From: Vibrio barjaei
GTDB lineage: Bacteria; Pseudomonadota; Gammaproteobacteria; Enterobacterales; Vibrionaceae
Reading direction: 5' to 3'
Assembly: GCF_001639065.2 (NCBI RefSeq)
Contig: NZ_LQXO02000012.1
Span: 1-64,000 of the forward strand
DNA: 64,000 bases
Shown here: piece by piece, positions 31,584 through 42,691 of the stretch
Numbering within the stretch: position 1 is the first letter of the stretch
Layout of the letters: each line of letters opens with the position of its first letter
Program-made: the position numbers and the translations under genes
Notes under the pieces: model-generated
What the model saw: the letters and a program-made list of their open reading frames with translations, nothing else
The model's database searches: none
Told to the model about the DNA's origin: nothing

Positions 31584-32318
31584 TTATTTGTTAGATGAAA
31601 GTATATATTGCTGACTTACATCCACTAAAGCAATATCTTTGATAAATTCTCTTCCTAGTAATATAGGGTGGGTCATTTGCGAGCGATCCGCCAGTGTAAA
31701 TTGCGCTTTTTCATGGATTTTTCCTACACGGATCCACAATTCAACCACAGCTCTGCGTTCCATTTCATCGCTAGTAGATTGGCGTATTTTAACGTATCGG
31801 AGGACAGGAGCTTCAATCCAACGTTTTTCCTGCTCTTTAACTTTGTCGTTGACTAGGTGAAACTTCACCCATTGCTTACCATCTCTCTCAAACGCCTGAA
31901 TATCCCCGGCATTTAATGAGGACGTCGCAGCGCCTGTATCAACACGTGCATCGAAAGTCTGTTTCAAAACATCAAGTTTAACTTTTTCAACAGAACCCAA
32001 GATGACAGGGCTTGAAATTGAAGGCACAGCAACTATAGCCGGAAGAGGCTTAGATTCATCAATTTTCTCCAATCCTGCCGCTTGATTGTTTTCAAGTACC
32101 TTAATTTGTTCATTGAGTGCGATGATTTCAGATTCCAAACTATCGATGTAGTCAGTTTGGTTACTCAACTGCAGGTCGATATTGGTGAGGCGATTCTCAA
32201 GGCGCTGATCAGATTGCTTGATTGCATTGAGTGTACTTTGGTGAAGTTCTTGATGATTAATAGTGGAACAGCCGGAAAGTAAACCGATGGCGACAAGTGG
32301 TGCCAAGCGTTTGTACAT
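31584..32318 (-). CDS. Retropepsin-like protease lipoprotein (RimB / 'ATP-dependent zinc protease' family)
   Basis: The lipoprotein has 244 residues: signal MYKRLAPLVAIGLLSGC with lipobox Cys17. A coiled-coil stretch (about 25-75) rich in Gln/Leu/Glu follows, then a C-terminal aspartic-protease-like domain with the retropepsin motif ARVDTGAATSSLNA and partner GREFIKDIALVD. The family is commonly annotated as ATP-dependent zinc protease, but the D-T-G-A motif points to a retropepsin fold. The frame extends 14 codons upstream; the lipoprotein signal fixes the start at 32318. It is the first gene of the trio with the 7TM protein and RimK-like ligase. Confidence 0.84.
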   Translation of the reverse strand: MYKRLAPLVAIGLLSGCSTINHQELHQSTLNAIKQSDQRLENRLTNIDLQLSNQTDYIDSLESEIIALNEQIKVLENNQAAGLEKIDESKPLPAIVAVPSISSPVILGSVEKVKLDVLKQTFDARVDTGAATSSLNAGDIQAFERDGKQWVKFHLVNDKVKEQEKRWIEAPVLRYVKIRQSTSDEMERRAVVELWIRVGKIHEKAQFTLADRSQMTHPILLGREFIKDIALVDVSQQYILSSNK

Positions 32319-32376
32319 CTTAAACCCTAAAACAGTAAATAATGGAACAGGAAGTAGCATGGATTTTAGCTGATCA

Positions 32377-32398
32377 ATAAGGGAGTTTGATACTCCCT
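32377..32398 (-). terminator. Intrinsic terminator of cmoA-cmoB
   Basis: On the minus strand AGGGAGT-ATCAA-ACTCCCT is followed by TATTGATC. It lies about 80 nt after cmoB and before the protease gene. Confidence 0.6.
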
Positions 32399-32476
32399 AT
32401 TGTCAGAGCTGCGTTAGAGTTATAAACGTCATGTCAAAACTCAATAAAGTGAGACGTATACAACACTTACGATTGA

Positions 32477-33454
32477 TTAATTGCTTGGATTATCAGCAAT
32501 TAAGATAGCGCGACGTGGAGCAGGGTAGCCCTCGACAGTTTTGCTAGGATCATTCTGATCTAGATATTCAGGCAACGAGTTATGTGTCATCCATTCAGTG
32601 GTTCGTTGCTCACCGATTGTCGTCACGTTCTCATCAACGATACGTACATTTTCAAAGCCAACTTTCTCGAGCCAAACTTTCAATGCACGTGCTGACGGGA
32701 AAAAGTAAACATTGCGCATTTGAGCGTAGCGATCGTGCGGCACCAACACAGCATTCTCGTCACCCTCGATAACTAAGGTTTCTAAAATCAGCTCGCCACC
32801 CGCTACCAATTGGTTCTTTAACTGGATAAGGTGATCGAGCGGCGAACGGCGGTGATACAACACACCCATGCTGAATACCGTATCAAACGCTTGCAGTTCA
32901 GGAAGCTGTTCGATACCTAATGGCAGCAAATGAGCGCGTTGGTCGTTGCCCATCATTTTGCGAATCGCTTCAAATTGAACCAAAAATAGGTGTGATGGGT
33001 CAATACCCACGCATAGACGCGCACCTTCACCTAGCATGCGCCACATGTGATAGCCGTTACCACAGCCAACATCCAATACAGAGCGATTCTTTAATGGAGA
33101 GATGTGTGGCAGCACGCGATCCCATTTCCAATCAGAGCGCCACTCGGTATCAATATGAATGTCATGAACATGGTACGGACCCTTACGCCAAGGGTGGAAA
33201 GTACGCAGTAAACTCTCAAGCTTTTTCATTTCGCCGGTGGGCAATGGCTCAGAGTTTGAAATGGTCACGCTGTCTTTCAGCTCTACGTTATCAGGCTGAC
33301 CCACATCAATCTTTGCGAGGGCTCTTAACCAACGATCAAAATCGCCATGCTGAGCGTTTTGCCAATCAGTCAGCTGTTGAGGCAACACATTAAGCCACGG
33401 CTGTAGGCGTGTATCTTGAGCAATAAGTTGGTAGAAGTCTGCAAAATTAAACAT
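32477..33454 (-). CDS. cmoB: tRNA U34 carboxymethyltransferase CmoB
   Basis: The 325-residue enzyme uses carboxy-SAM made by CmoA to convert 5-hydroxyuridine at tRNA position 34 to 5-carboxymethoxyuridine (cmo5U), widening wobble decoding. The methyltransferase motif [14 protein letters not shown] and the family signature [14 protein letters not shown] are intact. So are [13 protein letters not shown] and [11 protein letters not shown], both near-identical to E. coli CmoB. It follows cmoA with a 68-nt gap on the minus strand, probably as one transcript. Confidence 0.96.
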   Translation of the reverse strand: MFNFADFYQLIAQDTRLQPWLNVLPQQLTDWQNAQHGDFDRWLRALAKIDVGQPDNVELKDSVTISNSEPLPTGEMKKLESLLRTFHPWRKGPYHVHDIHIDTEWRSDWKWDRVLPHISPLKNRSVLDVGCGNGYHMWRMLGEGARLCVGIDPSHLFLVQFEAIRKMMGNDQRAHLLPLGIEQLPELQAFDTVFSMGVLYHRRSPLDHLIQLKNQLVAGGELILETLVIEGDENAVLVPHDRYAQMRNVYFFPSARALKVWLEKVGFENVRIVDENVTTIGEQRTTEWMTHNSLPEYLDQNDPSKTVEGYPAPRRAILIADNPSN

Positions 33455-33522
33455 GGGATTCTCTAATTTTTAAACTTAGCGACATCTCGCTAATGGTCTA
33501 TCTGGGTAATGGTTGTAATACG

Positions 33523-34272
<750 letters not shown>

Positions 34273-34434
34273 TCACTCAGTCCTAAACTTGGCTCAGCGC
34301 ACTGCTAAGTACAAGTTCAGAGGCAATAAAAAAGGCGCGCATTTTACGTTATTCATCAAGAAAAGTCATCCCGCGTGGTTATATCGCAATTTGTGTTAAG
34401 TCAAATCAGTGAGAAATAAACACACAGTAATGAA

Positions 34435-35319
34435 TTAGAACATGGAAATTTGATGATCATCGCGCAATGCAGGAATTGTGTTGAGTGGGGAAAGCGTTGT
34501 TTGAAGCGTTGCCATATACTGGCTTAGCACTTCATAAAGCTTAATGGCAAGCTCAGGTGCTTCGACATTGTCAGGAGTATGGATCATAACGTAGGGCTGC
34601 TTACCTTGTTGAATCCACTCGGCAAGTTTGTTTTCCCAAGGCTTAAAGAAGCGAAGATTTTGTTCCATATCGGGGTGACCAATAAAGCGAATCAGTGGAT
34701 GTTGTGCAGTGGCAATAGCGTGAACAGGTACTTTTGGTTTCTTTTCATGAGCGTCGATGACGGCAGGGGTATCCGGCTTGGCCGCGAAAACAGGACGACT
34801 ATCCATAATAATGCGGTCGATATTTTGCTCCATTAACCATTGGTTAAACCGTCGTTCGTCATCAGATTTATTGAAAAATCCCAAATGGCGAACCTCAACC
34901 CCCAACGGCATGTCGCTAGGGAACCACTGGCAAAAAGATTGCAGTGATGCGAGGTGTTCGGGAGCAAAACTGATCGGAAGCTGAATCGTCCACATACCAA
35001 TTTTCGAGTGCAGCGGTTCCATAACTTTGAGGAAGTTGTTTAGCTCTGCTCGGCATTGAGTGAGCATTTGCTCGTGGGTGATCTGTTTTGGGAGCTTGAA
35101 GGTAAAGCGGAAATCTTCAGGAGTCGCACGATTCCAGCTATCGACAGTAGAATTATTCGGTGTAGCGTAAAAGGTGGTATTGCCTTCCACAGTGTGAAAA
35201 ACAGATGCATAACGCTCCAAGCGCTCATTTGGCTTGGTACCTTTACCATAGAATGAGTGCTGCCAATCACTGTGTGACCACATGGTTAAACCCAATCTTA
35301 ACTTAAGCTCGCTCATCAT
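34435..35319 (-). CDS. yecE: DUF72 family protein (YecE)
   Basis: The DUF72 protein has 294 residues and a predicted TIM-barrel fold. Visible family stretches are LRLGLTMWSHSDW at the start, VEGNTTFYATPN and FTFKLPKQITH. GVEVRHLGFF follows. The function is unknown. The frame opens at 35445, but ATG 35319/35316 follows AGGGAAG and starts the conserved domain, so the longer version is rejected. It lies next to cmoA-cmoB and diverges from aspS, the same neighbourhood as in E. coli (yecE near cmoAB and aspS). Confidence 0.88.
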   Translation of the reverse strand: MMSELKLRLGLTMWSHSDWQHSFYGKGTKPNERLERYASVFHTVEGNTTFYATPNNSTVDSWNRATPEDFRFTFKLPKQITHEQMLTQCRAELNNFLKVMEPLHSKIGMWTIQLPISFAPEHLASLQSFCQWFPSDMPLGVEVRHLGFFNKSDDERRFNQWLMEQNIDRIIMDSRPVFAAKPDTPAVIDAHEKKPKVPVHAIATAQHPLIRFIGHPDMEQNLRFFKPWENKLAEWIQQGKQPYVMIHTPDNVEAPELAIKLYEVLSQYMATLQTTLSPLNTIPALRDDHQISMF

Positions 35320-35603
35320 CTTCCCTTGCTTTCGTTTCCATCTATGGCATCTCGTGTATTGACTGTAATGTTCTGGCTTAGATCGTATCAACAGGATTTG
35401 TTGATATTTTATCCATTTCAAGAGTTCTAGTGCCGCAACTGGCAATTAAACACAACAATTCTGTCAAATTAGGTCGATTTTAGACGATTTTCCGAGTATA
35501 AATGAACCTTTGATTTTATGGGTGTAATGTAAGTTGGCTAGATAATAGTCACTTGCCCATACTATACGTTTCATTATCACTATTGGAAATTGGGAAATTC
35601 ACT

Positions 35604-37382
35604 ATGCGTAGCCATTACTGTGGTCACCTGAACAAGTCCCTTGCAGGACAAACTGTAGAACTGTGCGGCTGGGTAAACCGTCGCCGAGATTTAGGCGGTC
35701 TTATCTTTATCGATATGCGAGATCGTGAAGGTATCGTTCAGGTAGTTGTTGATCCAGACATGGCTGATGCTTACGAAGTGGCAAACCAACTTCGCAACGA
35801 ATTCTGCATCAAGCTGACTGGTGAAGTTCGTGTTCGTCCAGAAAGCCAAGTTAACAAAGACATGGCAACTGGCGAGGTTGAGATCTTGGCAACTGGCCTT
35901 GAAATCATCAACCGCAGTGATGTATTGCCACTAGACTTCAACCAAACCAATACTGAAGAGCAGCGCCTTAAGTATCGTTACATCGATCTTCGTCGTCCAG
36001 AAATGAGCGATCGTATTAAGCTGCGCGCTAAAGCATCAAGCTTTGTTCGTCGTTTCCTTGACGACAATGGCTTCCTAGACATCGAAACACCAGTACTAAC
36101 TAAAGCGACACCAGAAGGTGCACGTGACTACTTAGTGCCTAGCCGTGTTCACAAAGGTTCGTTCTACGCACTACCTCAATCACCACAGCTATTTAAGCAG
36201 CTGCTGATGATGTCTGGTTTCGACCGTTACTACCAAATCGTTAAGTGCTTCCGTGATGAAGACTTGCGTGCTGACCGTCAACCTGAATTTACTCAAATCG
36301 ATATCGAAACTTCTTTTATGTCTGCGGATCAAGTTCGTGAAGTGACAGAAAAAATGGTTCGCGATATGTGGCAAGAGCTATTGAACGTAGACCTAGGTCA
36401 GTTCCCAGTTATGCCTTTCTCTGAAGCGATTCGTCGTTTTGGTTCAGATAAGCCAGATCTACGTAACCCGCTTGAGTTAGTAGACGTTGCTGATCTACTA
36501 AAAGATGTTGAATTCAAAGTGTTCTCAGGCCCAGCTAACGACGAAAAAGGTCGCGTAGCGGTTATCCGTGTACCAGGCGGTGCTTCTCTAACTCGTAAGC
36601 AAATTGATGGTTACGCAGAGTACGTTGGTATTTACGGCGCGAAAGGTCTTGCGTGGATGAAGGTTAACGACCGTGCCGCAGGTATGGAAGGTATCCAGTC
36701 TCCAGTAGCGAAGTTCCTAAACGAAGAAGTGATCAACGGTATTCTTGAGCGCACTGAAGCTGAGTCTGGCGATATCATTCTATTTGGTGCAGACAAAGCG
36801 AACACAGTTGCTGAAGCAATGGGTGCACTTCGTCTTAAAATTGGTAAGGATCTTGAACTTACTGATGAGTCTAAGTGGGCACCTCTTTGGGTTGTTGACT
36901 TCCCAATGTTCGAAGAAGATGACGAGGGTAACCTGCACGCGATGCACCACCCATTCACGTCTCCTCTAGGCATGACTGCGGAAGAGCTAAAAGCGAACCC
37001 AGCGGCAGCAAACTCAAACGCGTACGATATGGTTCTAAACGGCTATGAAGTAGGTGGCGGTTCTGTTCGTATTCATAACGCAGAAATGCAAGCAGCAGTA
37101 TTCGAGATCCTTGGTATCGATGCAGAAGAGCAACGTGAGAAGTTTGGTTTCCTACTAGATGCACTTAAGTTTGGTACACCACCACACGCAGGACTTGCAT
37201 TCGGTCTTGACCGTCTTGTGATGCTACTTTGCGGTACGGAAAACATCCGTGACGTAATCGCATTCCCGAAAACAACCGCGGCAGCGTGTCTACTGACAGA
37301 TGCACCAAGTGCAGCAAACCCAGCAGCACTTGAAGAGCTAGCGATTGCTGTGACTGCAGCGAAAGAGAAGAAAGACTCTTAA
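35604..37382 (+). CDS. aspS: Aspartate--tRNA ligase
   Basis: The class IIb aminoacyl-tRNA synthetase has 592 residues and charges tRNA-Asp. The N-terminal OB anticodon-binding domain (about 1-105, [20 protein letters not shown]) precedes the catalytic core. Motif 2 is [19 protein letters not shown]. The bacterial GAD insertion domain follows, and motif 3 is [15 protein letters not shown]. The frame starts 17 codons earlier at 35553, but [10 protein letters not shown] at 35604 is the conserved start and has GGGAA at 8 nt. It is a single gene with its own terminator; two REP-like palindromes sit between stop and terminator. Confidence 0.97.
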   Translation: MRSHYCGHLNKSLAGQTVELCGWVNRRRDLGGLIFIDMRDREGIVQVVVDPDMADAYEVANQLRNEFCIKLTGEVRVRPESQVNKDMATGEVEILATGLEIINRSDVLPLDFNQTNTEEQRLKYRYIDLRRPEMSDRIKLRAKASSFVRRFLDDNGFLDIETPVLTKATPEGARDYLVPSRVHKGSFYALPQSPQLFKQLLMMSGFDRYYQIVKCFRDEDLRADRQPEFTQIDIETSFMSADQVREVTEKMVRDMWQELLNVDLGQFPVMPFSEAIRRFGSDKPDLRNPLELVDVADLLKDVEFKVFSGPANDEKGRVAVIRVPGGASLTRKQIDGYAEYVGIYGAKGLAWMKVNDRAAGMEGIQSPVAKFLNEEVINGILERTEAESGDIILFGADKANTVAEAMGALRLKIGKDLELTDESKWAPLWVVDFPMFEEDDEGNLHAMHHPFTSPLGMTAEELKANPAAANSNAYDMVLNGYEVGGGSVRIHNAEMQAAVFEILGIDAEEQREKFGFLLDALKFGTPPHAGLAFGLDRLVMLLCGTENIRDVIAFPKTTAAACLLTDAPSAANPAALEELAIAVTAAKEKKDS

Positions 37383-37420
37383 GGTACGACGTGGTTTTTT
37401 AGTTAGGTCGCATGTCTTGG

Positions 37421-37503
37421 GTAGATTCCTGCCTGCGCAGGAATGACACATCAACCTTTGGTGTGCTCAAGCTGTTGTCATCCCTGCGTATGCAGGGATC
37501 TTC
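37421..37503. repeat. REP-like palindrome pair (inverted, 29-nt spacer)
   Basis: Unit 1 (37421-37447) has arms ATTCCTGC/GCAGGAAT around CTGC. Unit 2 (37477-37503) has ATCCCTGC/GCAGGGAT around GTAT. They lie in opposite orientation with their GAC/GTC ends facing inward and 29 nt between them. Unit 1 is the exact 27-nt reverse complement of the unit at 51647-51673. The pair sits between aspS and its terminator. Confidence 0.85.
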
Positions 37504-37547
37504 TAACCGCGAGCACCAAAACTAAAACCCAAGATCACAACATACCC

Positions 37548-37574
37548 AAAACTCCCGCAACAGCGGGAGTTTTT
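37548..37574 (+). terminator. Intrinsic terminator of aspS
   Basis: AAAACTCCCGC, loop AACA and GCGGGAGTTTT are perfect arms ending in a T-run, 166 nt after the aspS stop. Confidence 0.85.
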
Positions 37575-37644
37575 GTTTCCAAAATCTGTATAGTTATACC
37601 AACATAAAAAGTAATCCAACTTCATAGAACTCAAAGGATTTGTT

Positions 37645-38391
37645 ATGGCAGGTCATAGTAAATGGGCGAATATTCGTCACCGTAAAGCAGCGCAAGATGC
37701 CAAGCGCGGCAAAATCTTCACTAAATTGATTCGCGAAATTGTCGTTGCCGCTAAAGAAGGTGGTGGTGAACCTGAAAACAACCCTCGTCTTCGTGCCGCT
37801 ATTGATAAAGCACTCTCCAACAATATGACTCGTGATACGGTAAATCGTGCCGTGAGTCGTGGTGCTGGTGGGGAAGGCGATGACAACATGGAAACGGTCA
37901 TCTACGAGGGTTACGGTCCCGGTGGAACGGCAGTCATGGTGGAATGCATGACCGACAATCGTAATCGAACCGTATCTGGCGTTCGCCACGCATTTTCTAA
38001 AGCAGGGGGCAACCTCGGTACTGATGGTAGTGTGAACTATCTATTCGATAAAAAGGGCGTCATTTCTTATGCTCCAGGTCTGGACGAAGACGAAGTGATG
38101 GAGGTTGCACTAGAAGGTGGTGCTGATGATATCGAAACCGGAGACGATGGCGCTATTGATGTTTACACCACACCTGCTGACTTTGGTGCAGTGAAAGATG
38201 CGTTAGATGGCGCTGGGTACCAAGCCGCCAATGCAGAAGTGACACTTGTGCCGTCAACCAAAGCGGAGCTTGATGAGACGACGGCACCAAAATTACTGCG
38301 CTTGATTGACGCACTGGAAGACCTTGACGATGTGCAAGAGGTCTATCACAACGGTGATATCTCTGACGAAGTCGCAGCAAGCCTTGAGTAA
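37645..38391 (+). CDS. yebC: YebC/TACO1-type regulator or translation factor
   Basis: The protein of 248 residues starts [14 protein letters not shown] and has the three-domain YebC/TACO1 length. It carries [22 protein letters not shown] and [12 protein letters not shown]. Family members have been described both as DNA-binding regulators and as factors easing ribosome stalling at proline stretches. AAAGGA precedes the ATG. The order yebC-ruvC-ruvAB is conserved in gammaproteobacteria and the ruvC start is 13 nt downstream. Confidence 0.93.
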   Translation: MAGHSKWANIRHRKAAQDAKRGKIFTKLIREIVVAAKEGGGEPENNPRLRAAIDKALSNNMTRDTVNRAVSRGAGGEGDDNMETVIYEGYGPGGTAVMVECMTDNRNRTVSGVRHAFSKAGGNLGTDGSVNYLFDKKGVISYAPGLDEDEVMEVALEGGADDIETGDDGAIDVYTTPADFGAVKDALDGAGYQAANAEVTLVPSTKAELDETTAPKLLRLIDALEDLDDVQEVYHNGDISDEVAASLE

Positions 38392-38404
38392 TTAACGAGA
38401 AATC

Positions 38405-38926
38405 ATGTCAATAATACTAGGAATCGACCCTGGCTCACGTATCACCGGATATGGTGTAATTCGTCAGCAGGGTCGCCATTTGCAATACCTCGGTAGCGGG
38501 TGTATCCGTACATCAGAAGCAGAGTTACCGGGCAGACTCAAACAAATCTACGCAGGTGTGAGTGAGATCATTACTCAATTTCAGCCAGATGTGTTTGCTA
38601 TTGAACAGGTGTTTATGGCTAAAAACGCTGATTCAGCGCTTAAGTTAGGACAAGCCAGAGGCAGCGCAATTGTTGCCGCGGTGAATAATGACTTGCCTGT
38701 CTACGAATACGCAGCACGCTTAATCAAGCAAGCGGTAGTGGGTACGGGTGGAGCAGATAAAGCACAGGTTCAGCACATGGTTATGGCAATGCTGAAATTG
38801 CCGTCCAAACCTCAAGCTGATGCGGCTGACGCCTTAGGTGTTGCAATCTGTCATGCAAACACCAACAAAACACTTGTTGCTTTAGCAGGTAAAGCAACAG
38901 GCGCAAAAAAAGGGCGTTATCGCTAA
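38405..38926 (+). CDS. ruvC: Crossover junction endodeoxyribonuclease RuvC
   Basis: The 173-residue Holliday-junction resolvase has the RNase H-like fold. Asp8 (GIDPGSR), the Glu of FAIEQVFM near 67 and the acidic pair of [11 protein letters not shown] near 139-142 form the metal site. It cuts junctions presented by RuvAB. It is probably co-transcribed with yebC. Unlike the usual arrangement, a chemoreceptor gene with its own terminator separates it from ruvA, so ruvAB cannot rely on simple read-through. Confidence 0.96.
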   Translation: MSIILGIDPGSRITGYGVIRQQGRHLQYLGSGCIRTSEAELPGRLKQIYAGVSEIITQFQPDVFAIEQVFMAKNADSALKLGQARGSAIVAAVNNDLPVYEYAARLIKQAVVGTGGADKAQVQHMVMAMLKLPSKPQADAADALGVAICHANTNKTLVALAGKATGAKKGRYR

Positions 38927-39129
38927 TCAAATTAATCGCATGAAGCCATTAAGGAAGCGTGGCGATATAAACGCCATACCGATAATTTTAACGATAGCCA
39001 GTCCACACTTTTAGAGCTTTTCGCCTAATTCGCCTTGTTAATTATTTGTTAACTTCCTAATATTGGTCCGATGAGTCAATTCAAAGGACCAAATGTCCGA
39101 ATAATCAAATAACAAGGAACTCCAACGGC

Positions 39130-40557
39130 ATGTGGCATTATTTTATCAATAATTCGGATAGCCTTTCTCGTAACACCCTTCGTAAAGCGGAAATCACCGC
39201 GGTCTTCTCAGTTGTGGCTTTGGTGGTTGGTTTATACAGCGCGATTAAGTGGCAATCCAATGGTCATGCGTCTCTATTTCTCACCTCTATCGCGTTGATT
39301 TTGGTCGAAGTTATTGCTTTAGCAGTGCTTCGTTTTAGTAAGATGATCACACTTGCACTGAATATCGGTTTCTTTGGTATGGTGTTGCATGCGGTGAATA
39401 TTATTTTCCAAAGCGGTGGCATCGTTGATTCGACGCAGGCGTTCTGGGCCCCGCTGTTGATCGTAGCCTTCTATCTTTCCGCATCTCGTATTATGGCATT
39501 AACGTGGAGCGTCGGGATTCTAGCGGTATCCGCTGTGATGACCTATTTGCATACTTCCGGCTATCAGTTCCCAACGATTAACTTGTCGGCATCTAAGCAG
39601 AATATAGAGATTTGGTCTGGCATGTTACTGCCGCTCTTTGTCATTTGCTTCGCACAAAACTTTACTTCAAAACAGAAAGAAAGTGCGATTTCACGCGCTG
39701 AAAAAGCGCAAAAAGAGAGTGCGTTACAAGCAGAAAAAGCCTCAGAAGGAGAGAAGAAACTCGATAGCATGCTACTCGCTGTTAACGAAAGTGTTCAAGA
39801 GTTAGATGAAGTGATTCATCAAGTGAACACGCAATCCACACAGCTGACAAGTAACGTACAGTCACTGAGCCTTAACAGCGCTTCTCAAGCCAGTGCCGCA
39901 GAGGAAATGAGTCAGCAATTGGAACAGTTGTCGTCGTTCACCCAAGAGTCGGTGAACTTTATGGAGCAAGTGATTACCCAAACCGATTCGATAAAGCAGC
40001 AAGCAGAGAGCAGCTCGGAAATGCTGAATGCTTCGACGCAGGCCATCACCAATATCGATAACAGTAATCAGAAAGTGGTGTCGGTTATTGAGCTGATTAC
40101 TTCCGTGGCAGAGCAAACCAACTTGCTTGCGTTAAATGCTGCTATTGAAGCAGCAAGGGCAGGTGAACATGGTCGTGGCTTCGCCGTCGTTGCTGAGCAG
40201 GTCAGAGAACTGTCGTCTAAAACCAGTAATTCAGTGGATGAGATTCGCACTCTTATCAACAACAGTCAGCAAGAAATCAACTCCGGACAAAAAACCATTC
40301 AAACCACAGTCTCTGAGTTGAGTATGATGATAGAACAGGTGCAAACCATTTCTTCAGAAATTACCGAGCTCAGTGAGTTGGTCACTCAGCAGAATTTAGC
40401 CATCGGCGAATTAGACCAGGCAAGCAGTGATGTGGCGGAGTCTGTCGTCGGCAGTAAAGCGATTGCCGAAGACATTCAGACGATTAGTGATCAGCTTGGT
40501 CAGCAAATCCATGAGGGCACTGAACTCTCCGAGCGCCTACGCTCTGTTATGCCTTAA
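39130..40557 (+). CDS. Chemoreceptor with multi-pass membrane domain, inserted between ruvC and ruvA
   Basis: The methyl-accepting protein has 475 residues. The first ~180 residues contain about five or six hydrophobic helices with very short loops and no periplasmic ligand domain or HAMP. A linker and coiled-coil signalling domain follow, with the tip [30 protein letters not shown]. Input may come from within the membrane (energy state, lipids, membrane tension); this is inference. AAGGA lies 11 nt before the ATG. Upstream 203 nt separate it from ruvC, and downstream a long perfect hairpin precedes ruvA. Confidence 0.9.
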   Translation: MWHYFINNSDSLSRNTLRKAEITAVFSVVALVVGLYSAIKWQSNGHASLFLTSIALILVEVIALAVLRFSKMITLALNIGFFGMVLHAVNIIFQSGGIVDSTQAFWAPLLIVAFYLSASRIMALTWSVGILAVSAVMTYLHTSGYQFPTINLSASKQNIEIWSGMLLPLFVICFAQNFTSKQKESAISRAEKAQKESALQAEKASEGEKKLDSMLLAVNESVQELDEVIHQVNTQSTQLTSNVQSLSLNSASQASAAEEMSQQLEQLSSFTQESVNFMEQVITQTDSIKQQAESSSEMLNASTQAITNIDNSNQKVVSVIELITSVAEQTNLLALNAAIEAARAGEHGRGFAVVAEQVRELSSKTSNSVDEIRTLINNSQQEINSGQKTIQTTVSELSMMIEQVQTISSEITELSELVTQQNLAIGELDQASSDVAESVVGSKAIAEDIQTISDQLGQQIHEGTELSERLRSVMP

Positions 40558-40566
40558 ATTTTACTT

Positions 40567-40596
40567 AGAATAACTGGATACCTATCCAGTTATTCT
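40567..40596 (+). terminator. Perfect 14-bp hairpin after the chemoreceptor gene
   Basis: AGAATAACTGGATA and TATCCAGTTATTCT are exact complements around CC. The tail is TATATCC rather than a T-run, so termination may be partial. It stands 42 nt before ruvA. Confidence 0.6.
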
Positions 40597-40637
40597 ATAT
40601 CCTAAGCCCTATTGCAACTAACATGAGACATTGAACT

Positions 40638-41255
40638 GTGATAGGACGATTACGTGGAACTCTAATCGAAAAGCAACCGCCAGAACTGTTAATTGAAGTG
40701 GGCGGCGTTGGCTACGAAATTCAAATGCCGATGAGCTGTTTCTACGAACTACCTGAAATTGGCCAAGAGGCGATCATTTACACTCACTTTGTAGTGCGTG
40801 AAGATGCGCAATTACTTTATGGCTTTAATACCGTCCGTGAACGTGCATTGTTCAGAGAGGTCATCAAAGCCAATGGTGTTGGTCCAAAACTTGGTCTTGG
40901 TATCCTATCCGGCATGTCGGCTACTCAGTTTGTTGCGTGTGTAGAACGTGAAGACATTTCTACTCTTGTTAAGCTACCTGGTGTCGGCAAAAAGACTGCT
41001 GAGCGTCTAGTTGTTGAAATGAAAGATCGTTTGAAAGGTTGGGGCGCGGGTGACTTGTTTACGCCTGCGACTGACGCTGCACCAGTTGATAGTGTTGGTG
41101 CTATGAATGCCGACAACGCGGAAGAAGAGGCGGTCAGTGCACTGCTTGCGTTGGGCTATAAACCTACACAGGCATCAAAAGTAGTTTCTCAAGTTGCGAA
41201 ACCAGATATGACCAGCGAAGCGCTGATTCGTGAAGCACTGCGTGCTATGGTTTAA
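40638..41255 (+). CDS. ruvA: Holliday junction branch migration protein RuvA (GTG start)
   Basis: The 205-residue junction-recognition subunit begins [23 protein letters not shown] from a GTG, matching E. coli. An OB-fold domain (1-65), two HhH segments ([11 protein letters not shown] and [12 protein letters not shown]) and the C-terminal RuvB-contact domain (about 155-205) are all present. It tetramerises on four-way junctions and recruits RuvB. It is followed by ruvB with a 65-nt gap. Confidence 0.96.
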   Translation: MIGRLRGTLIEKQPPELLIEVGGVGYEIQMPMSCFYELPEIGQEAIIYTHFVVREDAQLLYGFNTVRERALFREVIKANGVGPKLGLGILSGMSATQFVACVEREDISTLVKLPGVGKKTAERLVVEMKDRLKGWGAGDLFTPATDAAPVDSVGAMNADNAEEEAVSALLALGYKPTQASKVVSQVAKPDMTSEALIREALRAMV

Positions 41256-41320
41256 GTTGTGGGAAATTAAATCTCACCTTTATTAAATAAGCTGAATGAA
41301 TAGCAAAGAGACAGCGTGAC

Positions 41321-42328
41321 ATGATTGAAGCCGATCGCTTAATAGCGCCTGAAAATCCTGTTTTCAAAGATGAGGACGTGATTGACCGAGCAATACGTCC
41401 TAAAAAACTGGCCGATTATGAAGGTCAAGAGCATGTTAGTGACCAGATGGAAATTTTCATCAAAGCGGCACAACTGCGTAATGAGGCGCTTGATCACTTG
41501 TTGATATTTGGTCCTCCGGGTCTGGGTAAGACAACCTTAGCCAATATCGTCGCCAATGAAATGGAAGTGAACATTCGCACCACGTCCGGTCCGGTGCTTG
41601 AGAAAGCAGGAGACTTGGCTGCGCTGTTGACCAACCTCGAAGAAAATGACGTCTTGTTCATTGACGAGATTCACCGTCTAAGTCCAATGGTTGAAGAAGT
41701 TTTGTATCCCGCGATGGAAGACTACCAACTGGATATCATGATTGGCGAGGGTCCTGCTGCACGCTCTATTAAGATTGACTTGCCTCCGTTCACTTTGATT
41801 GGCGCGACAACCAGAGCTGGTTCATTAACTTCACCACTTCGCGACCGCTTCGGTATTGTTCAGCGCTTGGAATATTACAAAATTGCTGATCTGCAAAAGA
41901 TCGTGCAACGCAGCGCGTCTTGCCTTGGCTTGTCAATGGAACCAGAGGGCGCGTTGGAGATTGCTCGTCGTGCTCGTGGTACACCTCGTATTGCCAACCG
42001 TCTACTACGTCGCGTTCGAGATTATGCGGAAGTGAAAGGCAATGGACATATTTGTGCAGACATCGCAGACAAAGCACTGAATATGCTTGATGTCGACCAT
42101 CAAGGTTTTGACTACATGGATAGAAAGCTTTTGCTAGCAATTATGGAGAAGTTCGCAGGTGGTCCTGTAGGTCTCGACAACCTAGCAGCAGCCATTGGTG
42201 AAGAGAAAGACACCATCGAAGATGTGATTGAGCCTTATTTGATACAACAAGGCTATTTACAACGCACACCTCGTGGCCGTATCGCGTCTGACCGAGCTTA
42301 TTTACACTTCGGTATCGATAAACATTGA
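41321..42328 (+). CDS. ruvB: Holliday junction branch migration helicase RuvB
   Basis: The AAA+ motor has 335 residues. Walker A is GPPGLGKTT near residue 66, Walker B is [10 protein letters not shown], sensor 1 is IGATTRAG and the C-terminal winged helix contains [11 protein letters not shown]. With RuvA it drives branch migration at Holliday junctions and works with RuvC. It is the last gene of the ruv cluster with a terminator 48 nt downstream. Confidence 0.97.
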   Translation: MIEADRLIAPENPVFKDEDVIDRAIRPKKLADYEGQEHVSDQMEIFIKAAQLRNEALDHLLIFGPPGLGKTTLANIVANEMEVNIRTTSGPVLEKAGDLAALLTNLEENDVLFIDEIHRLSPMVEEVLYPAMEDYQLDIMIGEGPAARSIKIDLPPFTLIGATTRAGSLTSPLRDRFGIVQRLEYYKIADLQKIVQRSASCLGLSMEPEGALEIARRARGTPRIANRLLRRVRDYAEVKGNGHICADIADKALNMLDVDHQGFDYMDRKLLLAIMEKFAGGPVGLDNLAAAIGEEKDTIEDVIEPYLIQQGYLQRTPRGRIASDRAYLHFGIDKH

Positions 42329-42375
42329 TAATTGTCAGATTTCATCCAAATAGTTCCTTTTTGTGAATAATTATT

Positions 42376-42420
42376 AAGCCGCATTATTGTAAATTTATAT
42401 TGCAAATATGCGGCTTTGTT
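42376..42420 (+). terminator. Intrinsic terminator after ruvB
   Basis: AAGCCGCAT and ATGCGGCTT flank an AT-rich 23-nt loop, followed by TGTTTT. Confidence 0.8.
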
Positions 42421-42575
42421 TTATTTGTCATATCTATCGTTTTGTGTGATTTGAAGTCCAATTCTGTTTCATATAGCTAACACTTCACGCTATAATCCCT
42501 TGCTACTAAAGGGGTATTCCCAATTCTTCCTCCCCTTCACACTTCCCTTAATTTGCTTACATAAATTCATTGAAA

Positions 42576-42589
42576 TTGATCTGCATCAA
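42576..42589. promoter_or_regulatory. FNR box 1 upstream of cydA
   Basis: TTGAT-CTGC-ATCAA is a perfect match to the FNR consensus TTGAT-N4-ATCAA. Its centre is about 115 nt upstream of the predicted transcription start. Confidence 0.8.
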
Positions 42590-42626
42590 TGTGATTAAAG
42601 ATCGTACAATCAACTCTTTGTGTTTA

Positions 42627-42640
42627 TTGATGTAAATCAA
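42627..42640. promoter_or_regulatory. FNR box 2 upstream of cydA
   Basis: TTGAT-GTAA-ATCAA is a second perfect FNR box, 51 nt (about five helical turns) from the first. It is centred about 64 nt before the predicted start, close to a class I activator position. Confidence 0.82.
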
Positions 42641-42662
42641 AGCAACTCTACAAATAAACCTT

Positions 42663-42691
42663 TTGAAACCGAGTCAATTTAACAGTAATAT
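42663..42691 (+). promoter_or_regulatory. Predicted sigma-70 promoter of cydABX-ybgE
   Basis: TTGAAA (42663-42668) and TAATAT (42686-42691) are separated by exactly 17 nt. The expected start is near 42698. Confidence 0.6.

Noticed and set aside
38927..39129. Terminator after ruvC (GGCG/CGCC) and sigma-28 promoter before the chemoreceptor
   Set aside because: The stem is only 4 bp without a T-run, and the candidate -35/-10 words deviate too far from the flagellar sigma consensus.
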